DNA of 64,000 nt, taken from contig CAVTTK010000002.1 of NCBI GenBank assembly GCA_963737625.1, positions 1,302,001 to 1,366,000 on the forward strand, read 5' to 3'. This stretch comes from Bog-756 sp963737625. GTDB taxonomy: Bacteria > Actinomycetota > Acidimicrobiia > Acidimicrobiales > RAAP-2. Of the stretch, positions 16,115 to 25,038 are shown piece by piece (position 1 is the stretch's first letter; each line of letters opens with the position of its first letter). Made by a program: the position numbers and the translations under genes. The notes beneath the pieces are model-generated. The model saw only the letters and a program-made list of their open reading frames with translations, searched no databases and was not told where the DNA came from.

Positions 16115-17587
16115 GTGGGAGCGCCCACCGCCGTGCACGGAGCCCAGAGCACCCGAGAACCGCCCACCGTGAGCCGCCACTCGCTGGCCGGGTGGGTCAT
16201 TCTCGGCGGACTCGGTGCCGTGGGGATGGTGGTTTCGGGAACCCGGATCGGGGCCGTTCCCGACCCCCACCTGGCCTTGTGGTGGTTCTCGCTCCCGGCC
16301 GGTGGGTCACCGGTCGATTCTGTGGTCTTCTACGGGTCGGTGGTGCTGCTGGTCGGCGCCTGGCTGGGGCTCGGTCGCCTGGCCCGGGCCGGCCAGCTGA
16401 CCGTCGGACGGGCCTGGATCGTGCTCGCTGTGTGGAGCCTCCCGCTCGTGGTCGGGCCTCCTCTGTTCAGTCGGGACCTGTTCAGCTATGTCGGCCAAGG
16501 GCTGCTGGCCCACCGCGGACTCAATCCCTATGCCGTGGCCCCCTCGGCGCTGGGCCACGGTCCGCTGCTGTCGGGCATCGCCAGCGTGTGGCGGGACACC
16601 ACGTCTCCGTACGGACCCCTCTTCGTGGCCTCCTCCAAGGTGGTGGCCTCCGTGGCCGGCGGATCGCTGGCCGTCCAGGTGATGATGTTCCGGGCCCTCG
16701 AGCTGATCGGCGTGGTCCTGGTCATGGTCTCGCTGCCCCGGCTGGCCCGCCACCTGGGCACCGACCCTGGGCTGGCCCTGTGGATCGGGGCCCTCAGCCC
16801 CTTGGCCCTGTTCGGCTTCGTGGCCTCCGGCCACAACGACGCCTTGATGGTCGGCCTCCTGGTGGCCGGGGTGACCCTGGGCGTCACCGGACGGCTGGTC
16901 CCCGGGTTGGTCCTCTGTGCCCTGGCCGCCACGGTCAAGCTCCCGGCCGCCGCCGGAGTGGTGTTCCTGGCCGTCGACCAGATGGGCCGACTGGCCGGCT
17001 CTCGGCGGTGGCGGGTGCTGGGCCAGGCCGTCGTCGTGTTGGCCGTGGTGCCGGCCGCGGTCACCCTCCTGGCCGGTTACGGATGGACGTGGCTCGGCCC
17101 CACCGCCCTCCACATCCCCACGGAGCTACGAGTGCTGTCCACCCCCTCGGTGTCGTTGGGGGTGCTCATCTTCTCCGTCCTCCATCCCCTCGGCATACCC
17201 GTGGCCCGCTCGTCGGTGGTGACCGTCGCCCAGGACGTGGTGGTGGTGGCCACCGTGGCCGCCGTGGTGTGGCTGCTGGTCACTCTGCGCCGGCATGAGG
17301 TGGTGCGCTCCCTCGGACTGGCCCTCATCCTCATCGTGGTGGGCAGCCCCACCGTCTGGCCCTGGTATCTGGCGTGGGGTGTCGTCCTGCTGGCGGCGAC
17401 CACCGCCCAGCGGTCGAAGGGGCTGGCCACGGTGGCCGCGCTGGCCATGCTCATCGTCGGTCCCAGCGGTCATCCGCTGCTCCTCGGCGACTGGTACGTG
17501 GCGGTGTCGCTCGGCACCGTGGCCGTCGTGGCCTGGCTGGTCCGAGGAGCACGATGGCGATCGGTGGTGACCGGAAATGCCGCCTGA
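16115..17587 (+). CDS. mptB: MptB-like polyprenol-phosphomannose alpha-1,6-mannosyltransferase
   Basis: A 490-residue GT-C membrane glycosyltransferase with about 12 predicted helices. The catalytic loop contains FSRDLFSYVGQGLLAHRGLNPYAV, where the acidic residue of the GT-C loop sits, and DTTSPYGPLF further on; this block is typical of the MptA/MptB group. These enzymes use lipid-linked mannose outside the membrane to extend the mannan of lipomannan. The start GTG 16115 has AGGAG (16106-16110) four bases upstream. It is followed with an 11-base overlap by a second GT-C gene. The exact linkage is inferred from family. Confidence 0.82.
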   Translation: MGAPTAVHGAQSTREPPTVSRHSLAGWVILGGLGAVGMVVSGTRIGAVPDPHLALWWFSLPAGGSPVDSVVFYGSVVLLVGAWLGLGRLARAGQLTVGRAWIVLAVWSLPLVVGPPLFSRDLFSYVGQGLLAHRGLNPYAVAPSALGHGPLLSGIASVWRDTTSPYGPLFVASSKVVASVAGGSLAVQVMMFRALELIGVVLVMVSLPRLARHLGTDPGLALWIGALSPLALFGFVASGHNDALMVGLLVAGVTLGVTGRLVPGLVLCALAATVKLPAAAGVVFLAVDQMGRLAGSRRWRVLGQAVVVLAVVPAAVTLLAGYGWTWLGPTALHIPTELRVLSTPSVSLGVLIFSVLHPLGIPVARSSVVTVAQDVVVVATVAAVVWLLVTLRRHEVVRSLGLALILIVVGSPTVWPWYLAWGVVLLAATTAQRSKGLATVAALAMLIVGPSGHPLLLGDWYVAVSLGTVAVVAWLVRGARWRSVVTGNAA

Positions 17588-18827
17588 TCCGACGGCCGGT
17601 ACTGAGGTGACGGCGGCGAGTGACGTGGCTCTGTCGTCCGCCGGGCGGACGGCGACCGACCCTCTGAGGGTACCGGTACCGCGGGAGACCACCTCCCCGG
17701 CCTCCCGCGGGGAGGTGGGTGCTCCGCCCGCCCGTCCGTGGACCCGATGGGTGGTCCGGCCGATCGTCATCTACCTGGTCTCCCGCGCCGTGACCTGGGC
17801 CACCCTGGCCGTGACCACGTTGTTCACCCACAAGAGCATCCTCCAAGAGGTCGATCGGTGGGACAGCCGGTGGTTCCTCCGGGCGGCCATCCAGGGTTGG
17901 CCGAGGCATCTCCCCTATCAGGGCGGCCACGTGGGTGGCAGCACCATCGCCTTTTTCCCCCTGTTCCCACTCAGCATCAGGTGGCTGGCGCACCTTCCCG
18001 GCCTTACCCCGCTGGCCGCCGGCATCCTGCTCACCAGCCTCTCCGGCCTCTCGGCCATGATCGGGGTGTGGGCGCTGGTGCGCCACTACGCCGACGGTCC
18101 TTCGGCCGACCGGGCCACGCTGCTGGTGGCCTTGTTCCCCGGCTCGTTCGTGTTGAGCATGGTGTATTCGGAGGGCTTCGCGCTCACCTTCCTCACCTTC
18201 GGGATCCTCGCTCTGCTGCAGCGGCGCTGGCTGCTGGCCGGGCTGCTCGGGCTGTTGGCCAGCGCTACGACACCGGTGGCCTTGGCCTTCGAGGTCAGCT
18301 GCCTCTGGTGCGCCTATCGGGAGGTGGCCGATCACCGGAACTGGCGGGCTGTGGTGGCTCCGATCCTGGCCCCCCTGGGATTCGTGGGGTACCAGCTGTG
18401 GATCTGGCAGCACACCGGAAGCCTCAACGCCTGGCGGCTGACCGAGCGGGGCGGCTGGAAGAGCTATCCCTCCTTCGTCTACGCCCTGCACACCGTCACG
18501 GTGTTCGTCCGCGATCCCATTGCCGCCAACAAGACCGACGACCTCCTGTTCGTCTGTACCGTTCTGGTCGTGGTGGCCGCGGTGGTGGCCGTCCGGTCCT
18601 CCATGCCCACGCCCATGCTGCTGTACGGCCTGTCGGCCGCCGCGCTGGGCATGATCTCGGCCCCCATCGGCCTGCGCCCCCGGTTCATCTTCCTGGCCTT
18701 CCCGCTGATCGTGGCCGTGGGTACCCGGCTCCGCGGCCGGGCCTATGTCACGGTGGTCGCGGTGTCCACGGCGTTGCTGATCGGTTTCACCGCCTTCGAG
18801 GTGGCCTCGTGGCGGATCTTCCCGTAG
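17577..18827 (+). CDS. PIG-V-like GT-C mannosyltransferase
   Basis: A 416-residue membrane protein of the PIG-V (GPI mannosyltransferase II-like) family. After a ~60-residue cytosolic N-terminus it shows VDRWDSRWFLRAAIQGW, the conserved W-D..W/Y loop of the family, then STIAFFPLFPLSIRW, and about nine helices. The final part IGLRPRFIFLAFPLIVAVG is also typical. It should transfer mannose from polyprenol-phosphate-mannose to a lipid-linked acceptor outside the membrane. Its ATG lies inside the end of the mptB-like gene, indicating coupling. Confidence 0.85.
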   Translation: MPPDPTAGTEVTAASDVALSSAGRTATDPLRVPVPRETTSPASRGEVGAPPARPWTRWVVRPIVIYLVSRAVTWATLAVTTLFTHKSILQEVDRWDSRWFLRAAIQGWPRHLPYQGGHVGGSTIAFFPLFPLSIRWLAHLPGLTPLAAGILLTSLSGLSAMIGVWALVRHYADGPSADRATLLVALFPGSFVLSMVYSEGFALTFLTFGILALLQRRWLLAGLLGLLASATTPVALAFEVSCLWCAYREVADHRNWRAVVAPILAPLGFVGYQLWIWQHTGSLNAWRLTERGGWKSYPSFVYALHTVTVFVRDPIAANKTDDLLFVCTVLVVVAAVVAVRSSMPTPMLLYGLSAAALGMISAPIGLRPRFIFLAFPLIVAVGTRLRGRAYVTVVAVSTALLIGFTAFEVASWRIFP

Positions 18828-19036
18828 CTCAGGGGCCTGCCGAACCCGCCGCGGCCCCCGTCCCCAGCGCACCAGCCCAGCCGCCTACCATCGCGGCGGT
18901 GGCCCGTCGGCGGCGGGACCATCGTCAACGGCTCCGACCCGTGGGCCGGCGCCGCCAACAGGACACGGCCACCAGTGCCGTCCACCCGGGAGGGACGACG
19001 ATCCTGCCAGCACCGGACACGCAGAGTCAGGATCAG

Positions 19037-20789
19037 GTGGACGTGGCTCGTCGTCCCGGTGACCCCATGGCCGGAACGCTCCGGAGCGCCGGCACCCTCG
19101 GCGCCCACATCTCCACCGGCACCCTCGAACGCTGTGCCTGGAGTCTCGTATGGCTCGGTGCCGTGCTCGGAGGCCTGTCCTTTTGGGGTTCATGGTCGTC
19201 CTGGCCACCCGGCGGCTATATCGCCCCGCTGATGGTGCTTCTCGGCATCATCGGGGGGGCGGCGGTATGGCTGGTGCGGGACCCGCGGCAACCGGTCTTC
19301 CAGGTGGCCGGGCTGGTGGCGTCCCTGGTGGCCACGCTGGGTCGCGAGGGAGTCTGGATCCACGTACGTCAGTACTACAGCACCGATTCGGGGGCCTTCA
19401 ACCAGGTTGCGGCCCATCTCCTGGTCCACGGGTCAAATCCCTACACGAGCTCCATGGCCTCGGCGTCGAACCTACTGCAGACCCCGGCGGACTACTGGAC
19501 CTATACGGCAGTGGGCGGACATATCACCGCAGTGTCCTATCCCGCCGGTTCCTTCCTGATGGAGGTGCCGGCGCTGCTCCTCGGCTTCCACCACCAGGTC
19601 ACCGACTGGACCGATCTCGTCGCCTGGCTGGTCACCGGTGCCCTGATCTTTGTCCTCCTCCCGAGTTCCCTGCGATGGGTGGGGCCGCTCCTGGTGGCCG
19701 TTCCCATCTATGCCGACGTGTTCGGTTCCGGTGGCACCGACGCCACCTTCCTGCCCTTCTTGGTGCTGGCGGTATGGCGTTGGGACCGTTTCTGCACTGG
19801 ACGGGGTGCCGGACTGGCGAGGTGGGTCGGACCGGTGGCCCTGGGCCTGGCGTGCTCGATCAAACAGACCCCGTGGTTCTGCGTACCGTTTCTGGCCGTG
19901 GGCCTCTACCTCGAGGCCCGGGGGTCGGGACGACGTCCCGTACGCATCGTGGCGGGGTACCTGGCCATCGTGGCCGGCGTGTTCGGCGCGGTGAACCTGC
20001 CCTTCATCATCTGGCAACCGGTGGCTTGGGCCCGCGGCACGCGTGCTCCCCTTCGACCGGCCTCTGGTCGCCGACGGGCAGGGGCTGGTCACCTTGGCCC
20101 TGCACGGAGTGGTCCGCGGGGTGTCGCTGCCCCTCCTGTCGGTGGTGAGCGTGCTCGTGTTGGTCTCCCTGCTGGCCGCCCTGGTGGTGTGGTACCCGGG
20201 CATGAAGCGGATCTGGATGCTGCTGTTGCCCCTCACCTTCTTCGTCGGCCCCCGGAGTCTGCTCACCTACCTGCTGGATCTGTTTCCGGCTGCGTTGGTG
20301 GCCGCCCTCTCGGTGACCTCCGTCTCGGCCGCCGCGGCCGACCGACCCGCCCACGCCGGACCGGTCCGACGTCGGCACCTGCCGGCGGCCCTCGCCGTGC
20401 TGGTACCGGCCGCCGCCGCCGTGGTGGTGGCCGTGTTGGCCTTCAGCGCTCCCCCACTGCAGCTGGATGTGACGTCGTTCTACTCCACCAATGCCTCCAC
20501 CCTGCTGGACTCGGTCACCGTGGACGTACACAACACCACGGACCAGACGGTCGTGCCCCACTTCATGGTGACGATCGGGAGTTCCCATCCCACCGGGTTC
20601 TGGCACACGCCCGACCGGCGTCCGGTGGTCCTGGCTCCCCACGCCTCGGCTGTGGTGATCCTCCGCCCCCCGGTGTTCACCGGTGCACCCACCCACGGTT
20701 CCTACTGGTTGGTGCAGGCGTATACCTCGCCCCCGGCGGCACTGAGCAGCTCACCCCTCCAGCACTGGCACCTGGGCAAGATCAAGTAG
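19037..20789 (+). CDS. GT-C-like membrane glycosyltransferase, frameshifted
   Basis: A third multi-spanning glycosyltransferase-like protein. The first frame gives TREGVWIHVRQYYSTDSGAF-type loop sequence (GREGVWIHVRQYYSTDSGAFN), then SNPYTSSMAS, multiple helices, CSIKQTPWFCVPF and PFIIWQPVAWARGT. At 20042 one extra C breaks the frame. The next frame resumes directly with VLPFDRPLVADGQGL and runs to 20789, with more helices and a C-terminal beta-rich extracytoplasmic domain of ~100 residues. Together they make a ~580-residue protein. The start is uncertain: GTG 19037, GTG 19043 or ATG 19067. It may be a pseudogene or an assembly error. Confidence 0.72.
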
Positions 20790-20874
20790 CCGCCCCCGAT
20801 TGGGCCCCACCCGATGACGGGTACGGCCCCGTAGGATGTCGGTGCCCTCCGGGGCGGATACGAGGAGACGGACC

Positions 20875-22065
20875 ATGCCTGATCGCCACGAGGTCGACCA
20901 CCCGGTGTTCGACGCCGACAATCACTACTACGAGGCGCTTGACGCGTTCACCCGGCACCTCGACCCCGCACTCGGGTCCCGGGTCATCCAGTGGAGCGAG
21001 ATCAATGGTCGCCGCTATCACGTGATCGGGGGCCGGGTCAGCCACGCCGTGACCAATCCCACCTTCGACCCGGTGGCCTTACCCGGGGCCATGTACGACT
21101 ACTTCCGGGGTAATCCGGACCATCGCAACCCCATGGAGTTCCTCTCCCGTCGGGAGCCGATCCGTCCCGCCTACCGACAGCCCGACGCCCGCCTGGAGGC
21201 CCTCGACGCCCAGGATCTGGCCGGCTGCCTCCTCTTTCCCACGCTCGGGATGATCTACGAGGAGCCGCTGGCCCACGATCCGGTGGCCGTGTGCCACCTG
21301 TTCCGGGCCTTCAACCGGTGGATGGTGGAGGACTGGTCGTTCAACCACGGCGACCGCATCTTCGCCGCGCCCTACCTGACGCTGGCCGATCCGGCCTGGG
21401 CCGCCGAGGAGTTGGCCTGGGCCCTCGACCAGGGGGCCCGCACCATCGTCATGCGCCCGGCGGCCCCCACCACCGCCCTGGGTCGCCGGAATCCCTTCGA
21501 CCCGATGTTCGACGCCTTCTGGGATCTGGCCAACCAGGCCGGCATCACTGTGGTGGTCCATGCCGCCGATAGCGGTATCGGGTCCAACGGCTACGCTGCC
21601 GACGGCTTCGCCGCCACCTTCTCGGGGGGATGGAAACCATCCATCAAGTCCTTCGCCATCGAGCAGGCCATCCGGGACTACCTGCTCACCCTGATCTTCG
21701 AGAACCATTTCGAGCGCTTCCCCAACCTGCGCATCGCCTCCATCGAGAACGGCGCCGAGTACCTGCCCGAGGTGCTGAAGAAGATCCGCTCCACGGCCAA
21801 CAAGATGCCCGGATACTGGAAGCACGACCCGGTGGAGACGCTGCGGCGTCACGTGTGGATCAACCCCTTCTGGGAGGACGATGTCTACCAGGTGGCCGAG
21901 TGCATGGGTGCGGACCGCGTCCTGTTCGGGTCGGACTGGCCCCACATCGAGGCCCTGCCCGAGCCCCGTGACTACCTGGTGGAACTGAAGAACTTCAGCG
22001 GGGAGGACCGCCGGGCCATCCTCTACGACAATGTCCGTGAACTGATCACCCTCCGCCCGGTCTGA
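20875..22065 (+). CDS. Amidohydrolase 2 family metal-dependent hydrolase
   Basis: A 396-residue TIM-barrel hydrolase of the amidohydrolase-2 family (ACMSD-like). VFDADNHYYE at the N-terminus replaces the usual D-x-H-x-H metal site with D-N-H. VVVHAADSG supplies a further His, and VLFGSDWPHIEALPEP carries the conserved metal-binding Asp near the C-terminus. Family members hydrolyse or decarboxylate cyclic and aromatic acids; the substrate here is unknown. The start ATG 20875 has GAGGAG (20862-20867), which rules out the in-frame ATG at 20836. It lies 86 bases after the glycosyltransferase block and is probably a separate unit. Confidence 0.9.
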   Translation: MPDRHEVDHPVFDADNHYYEALDAFTRHLDPALGSRVIQWSEINGRRYHVIGGRVSHAVTNPTFDPVALPGAMYDYFRGNPDHRNPMEFLSRREPIRPAYRQPDARLEALDAQDLAGCLLFPTLGMIYEEPLAHDPVAVCHLFRAFNRWMVEDWSFNHGDRIFAAPYLTLADPAWAAEELAWALDQGARTIVMRPAAPTTALGRRNPFDPMFDAFWDLANQAGITVVVHAADSGIGSNGYAADGFAATFSGGWKPSIKSFAIEQAIRDYLLTLIFENHFERFPNLRIASIENGAEYLPEVLKKIRSTANKMPGYWKHDPVETLRRHVWINPFWEDDVYQVAECMGADRVLFGSDWPHIEALPEPRDYLVELKNFSGEDRRAILYDNVRELITLRPV

Positions 22066-22133
22066 GGGAGGTGGTGTCCGGGAGCGCGCTCCGGGCATCG
22101 AAGGGTCCGGAGCGGTCCCCCGTCGTCAGTCCG

Positions 22134-22916
22134 TCAGAGCCCGAGGGAAGAACAGCCCACCGCTGAGGCCGTGGCACGTAGTCGCATGACCATGGCGGAC
22201 TGTCCCCAGCCGGTTCCGGACCGCCGGAAGCGCATAGGGAGCAGCGCCGACCATCGTCGGGACACCCGCCGCCAGTACTCACCGGGGGCCAGGAGGGCCA
22301 GTCCCAGGACGACGAGCACCAATCCGGTGACGAGGAACGGCTTGATGTTCTTTCCGGTGAAGGGCAGCTGGGTCAACGGGGCCGGAGCCACCGGCGCCGC
22401 TACCGGCACCGCCACCACAGGCGCCGGAGCCGGCGGTTCGACCGTCGGGCCCGAGACTGGTGGTGGGACGGGCGGAAGCATCGTCGTCGTCGTCGTCGTG
22501 GTCGTCGTCGGGGGCTCGGTCGTCGTGGTCGTGGTCGTGGCCGGCGGCTCACAGTCCTCGATGGTGTGCTGGAAGCCGCGCTTGGCCACCCATGGTGGTC
22601 CCACGTAGGCATCGGCCTGGATCACCCCGCAGAAGTTGGGCGGGTAGGCCAGGGTCAGAGTCCCCGACGTGCCGTAGACGGTGGCCACGTCGACGGACAG
22701 CTTCGGCTCGTTGAGGAAGAACTTCCACTGGCAGGTCGGCTGGGACTCCGGACAGGCCGGTGTGGGGATCTGCAGGGTCACCTGCTGGGCGGCGTCGTCG
22801 AAGGTGATCACCGCAGTCGAGGGAGCGTTGGTGGCGCTCCACGCCGCGCCGCCCAGGGTGATGCTGAAGGCGATCAGTGTCATGACCGAAGCGAGAGCCA
22901 CGATGATGCGTTTCAC
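22134..22916 (-). CDS. LPxTG cell-surface protein with Thr-rich stalk
   Basis: A 260-residue secreted protein. It has a signal peptide (MKRIIVALASVMTLIAF...AAWSA, cleavage near residue 27). A ~95-residue beta-rich domain follows, with paired cysteines (C54, C62, C96, C122 region). Then come a Thr/Pro-rich stalk of about 45 residues, a Pro/Val/Ala stretch, the sorting motif LPFTG, and a hydrophobic helix. Unlike most sortase substrates, a tail of about 55 residues rich in Arg and Ser follows the helix, instead of a few basic residues. The start is GTG with AAGGA upstream. No sortase gene is in the window. Confidence 0.8.
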   Translation of the reverse strand: MKRIIVALASVMTLIAFSITLGGAAWSATNAPSTAVITFDDAAQQVTLQIPTPACPESQPTCQWKFFLNEPKLSVDVATVYGTSGTLTLAYPPNFCGVIQADAYVGPPWVAKRGFQHTIEDCEPPATTTTTTTEPPTTTTTTTTTMLPPVPPPVSGPTVEPPAPAPVVAVPVAAPVAPAPLTQLPFTGKNIKPFLVTGLVLVVLGLALLAPGEYWRRVSRRWSALLPMRFRRSGTGWGQSAMVMRLRATASAVGCSSLGL

Positions 22917-23373
22917 GGCAGTCCTTCCATGGTTAGGCGGATGTCAGAGGAGCCGGATCCACGCGCTGTGGACCCGGACCTCCGGGTGTCGACAATGGTC
23001 TGCGGTCTGGCCGACTTCGGTCGCCTTCGGAACGCGGGGCCCATGCTCGGAGCCCCCCTCCGTCGGGTGCCGTCGGCCGGCCGACGATCGGGCCGGGTGT
23101 GGATCGATCCCTTGATCTCGTTGGTGACATAGGCCCCTCACCGGAATCACTGCCCTTGTCGACAACGTAATCCGGTCGCCCGATGGCGTCACTCCCTTGC
23201 CACGGGATACAGGGTTTCTCTCGCTCTGTGCACCGCGGTCGATCGGCTCCGTGGTTTTCGCCGGTCTCGGGCGGCACGGCAGCCCTCGGCACTGGTAGAA
23301 AGCGCTAGAGCAAGGGCACGGGAGCGAACATCGGGTATCGCTAGAGCACCCTTGCACTAGGAGGTGGAGTGCC
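22917..23373. other. Intergenic region with direct and inverted repeats
   Basis: About 460 bases between two divergent genes. The sequence CGCTAGAGCA occurs twice in direct orientation (23303-23312 and 23339-23348). CTAGAGCAAGGG (23305-23316) is mirrored by CCCTTGCACTAG (23349-23360), 11 of 12 positions pairing, ending at the AGGAGG of the small HTH gene. No coding sequence is recognisable in the rest. Confidence 0.5.
23305..23360 (+). promoter_or_regulatory. Inverted repeat at the start of the small HTH gene
   Basis: Twelve-base arms (11 matches) separated by 32 bases. The right arm ends inside the ribosome binding site AGGAGG (23359-23364). It can act as a protein operator or, in the transcript, as a stem that hides the ribosome binding site. 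Autoregulation by the encoded HTH protein is a reasonable guess only. Confidence 0.45.
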
Positions 23374-23610
23374 ATGCCCTTCGAACCCCGTCCGGTCAGT
23401 GCCAAAGCGTGGAAGGCCCTCGACCGTGTGGTGGAAGCCAACACCGCCATGCGGGAGGCCGAGGCGAAACGGGCCCGCCAGGCCCGCAAGCGGGCCAAAG
23501 CCATCGAGGAGGCCCGAAGCTATGGGTTGTCTCTGGACGCCATCGCCGAACGGATGGGTGTGAGCCGGGAGCGAGTCCGTCAGATGGTGGCCAGGCAGCC
23601 AAAGGGCTAA
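23374..23610 (+). CDS. Small sigma-region-4-like HTH protein
   Basis: A 78-residue basic protein. A helical, lysine/arginine-rich N-terminal half (REAEAKRARQARKRAKAIEEA, residues ~26-46) leads into a helix-turn-helix LSLDAIAERMGVSRERVRQMV near the C-terminus. The HTH matches the pattern of sigma-70 region 4 and related domains (SRERVRQ). It is much too short to be a sigma factor and has no region 2. The start has a perfect AGGAGG with nine bases to ATG. It could be a DNA-binding regulator or an RNA-polymerase-associated protein. It is convergent with the HEPN-like gene. Confidence 0.72.
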   Translation: MPFEPRPVSAKAWKALDRVVEANTAMREAEAKRARQARKRAKAIEEARSYGLSLDAIAERMGVSRERVRQMVARQPKG

Positions 23611-23652
23611 CTGATCGGCCGGCTTCCGGTGGCTCGGCCCCCGGGGGGTCCG

Positions 23653-24297
23653 TCAGAAGTTCCGGCTTTCAGGGTGGCGGGGTGGGCCCACTGGGCCGTC
23701 CGATCCCTCGTCACCGTCGCGTCGGTCCATGAGGACGAGGATGTCGGTGTGGATCCGGGTGAGGCGGTCCTCGCAACCGGCGATGTCGACGGCCAGCTCC
23801 ACGAGCTCATCGACGCCCCCGGGGAACAGGTCGGCCCGGGCCCCTCGCTTGGCCTTCTGGCTCATCACGTCCCAGGCGGCCGGTCCACCCCGCTCGGAGG
23901 TCAGCGACCAGGCGCTGTGGATGGCCTCGTTGCGCCGCCGGCGGCACTTGTTGGCTGTCTTCCGCCACGCCTGGAACTCGGCCAACTCGTCCTCGGCGTC
24001 TTCACCGTACGAGGCCAGCAGGGCGGCCACCGTCTCCCAGATGTTCTCGACCCGCTGGCCGGCCACCACGGCCCGGGCCAGCGTCTCGTCCCGACTGCCG
24101 ACCAGGCTCATCAGGACGAGACCCGAGGCGATCTCGATGAGCGACCAATTGGCGGCGATGCGTCCGAGGGCCCGATGGATGTCGTCCTGGTCCTGCAGCG
24201 CCACAGCTCTGGCGTCGGCCTCGGTACCGGTGCCGGAGTACCGGAGGACCCGGGACTTGCCGCCGAAGGGAAGGATGTCCCTGATCTTGCGTTTCAC
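23653..24297 (-). CDS. HEPN-like hypothetical protein
   Basis: A 214-residue, mostly helical protein without a name I recognise. The arrangement is reminiscent of HEPN-type domains. An early helix holds GRIAANWSLIEIASGLVLMSLVG (residues ~45-67), a middle helix holds VENIWETVAALL, and a late helix has CRRRRNEAIHSAW. The R122-N-x3-H127 spacing fits the Rx4-6H ribonuclease motif. No nucleotidyltransferase antitoxin is adjacent. The C-terminal 70 residues include DELVELAVDIAGCEDRLTRIHTDILVL, another helix pair. The start is GTG 24297. Function is open: an RNase or a non-catalytic relative. Confidence 0.65.
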   Translation of the reverse strand: MKRKIRDILPFGGKSRVLRYSGTGTEADARAVALQDQDDIHRALGRIAANWSLIEIASGLVLMSLVGSRDETLARAVVAGQRVENIWETVAALLASYGEDAEDELAEFQAWRKTANKCRRRRNEAIHSAWSLTSERGGPAAWDVMSQKAKRGARADLFPGGVDELVELAVDIAGCEDRLTRIHTDILVLMDRRDGDEGSDGPVGPPRHPESRNF

Positions 24298-24474
24298 GGC
24301 CCGGCGGTCGGACGGGTGCGGCGCCCATGCAATCCGCCCAGCACTCCCCCATCGGCATGGGAGTGAGCAGGGCGACGCCCGGGCGGGTCGTGGGGCTGCG
24401 GAATCGAGATGATCGAACGAATCTAGCGGTCCGGACGCCCGCCAGCCGGGGTGGAGAGCAGCAGGCGAAGAGCC

Positions 24475-24873
24475 CTACGCCATGCAGATGAACTCGAGTT
24501 GGATGTTGTCGGGGTCGCGGAACACCACAACGGAGTAGGCCGCCTGGTCGTTGACGGGCGAGTGGGCCACACCCAGTTCCGTCAGCCTCGCCTCCCACGC
24601 CTCCAGTGCGGCATGACTGGCCACGGTGAACCCGACATGATCGAGTCCGGTCCGCCATTCGGCGAAGGACTCCCTTCCGTTGGCCGGGTGGGCGTGCAGG
24701 CCCACCAGGACGGAGAGGGCGGAGTTCCCGAGCAGCACGAAGTACCCGGTTCCGTCCGGATGGGTGTCCTCCATCAAGGTGGTCATGGCGAACACCTCCT
24801 GATACCAGGTGCGGCTCCGTTCCAGTTCCGTGACAGTGATGGCTATGTGGTTGATTCCCGACATCTCTGGCAT
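24475..24873 (-). CDS. VOC (glyoxalase/dioxygenase fold) family protein
   Basis: A 132-residue single VOC domain pair. It begins GINHIAITVTELERSRTWYQEVFAM with the first metal ligand His9, has GLDHVGFTVASHAALEAW with a second His in the middle, and ends VVFRDPDNIQLEFICMA with the Glu ligand. Such proteins bind a divalent ion and include glyoxalase I, ring-cleaving dioxygenases and fosfomycin resistance enzymes; nothing here selects one. It has its own ATG and is followed by a ~180-base divergent interval before the SRPBCC gene. Confidence 0.9.
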   Translation of the reverse strand: MPEMSGINHIAITVTELERSRTWYQEVFAMTTLMEDTHPDGTGYFVLLGNSALSVLVGLHAHPANGRESFAEWRTGLDHVGFTVASHAALEAWEARLTELGVAHSPVNDQAAYSVVVFRDPDNIQLEFICMA

Positions 24874-25038
24874 GGATCGAATCCCCTTCCCCCCTGGGCC
24901 GCTACCCGAACACTACGTGACCACGGTAGAAGCGGGCCCGTCCCTCCGGCTGATCGGCCGGGTCCTGGTTCGACCGGCCAGGTAGGGTTGCCGATTGTTG
25001 TCCCATGGTTCGGGGGGGTCCTGTGGTGTGCAGATCGT

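Noticed and set aside
17738..21025. Very long plus-strand frame through the GT-C cluster
   Set aside because: Only the part from about 19037 to 20041 is coding; the rest is Pro/Gly/Arg-rich sequence out of frame with real genes.
22470..22550. GTC/GTG-rich triplet repeat as a possible regulatory repeat
   Set aside because: It is simply the codons of the Thr-rich stalk of the LPxTG protein.
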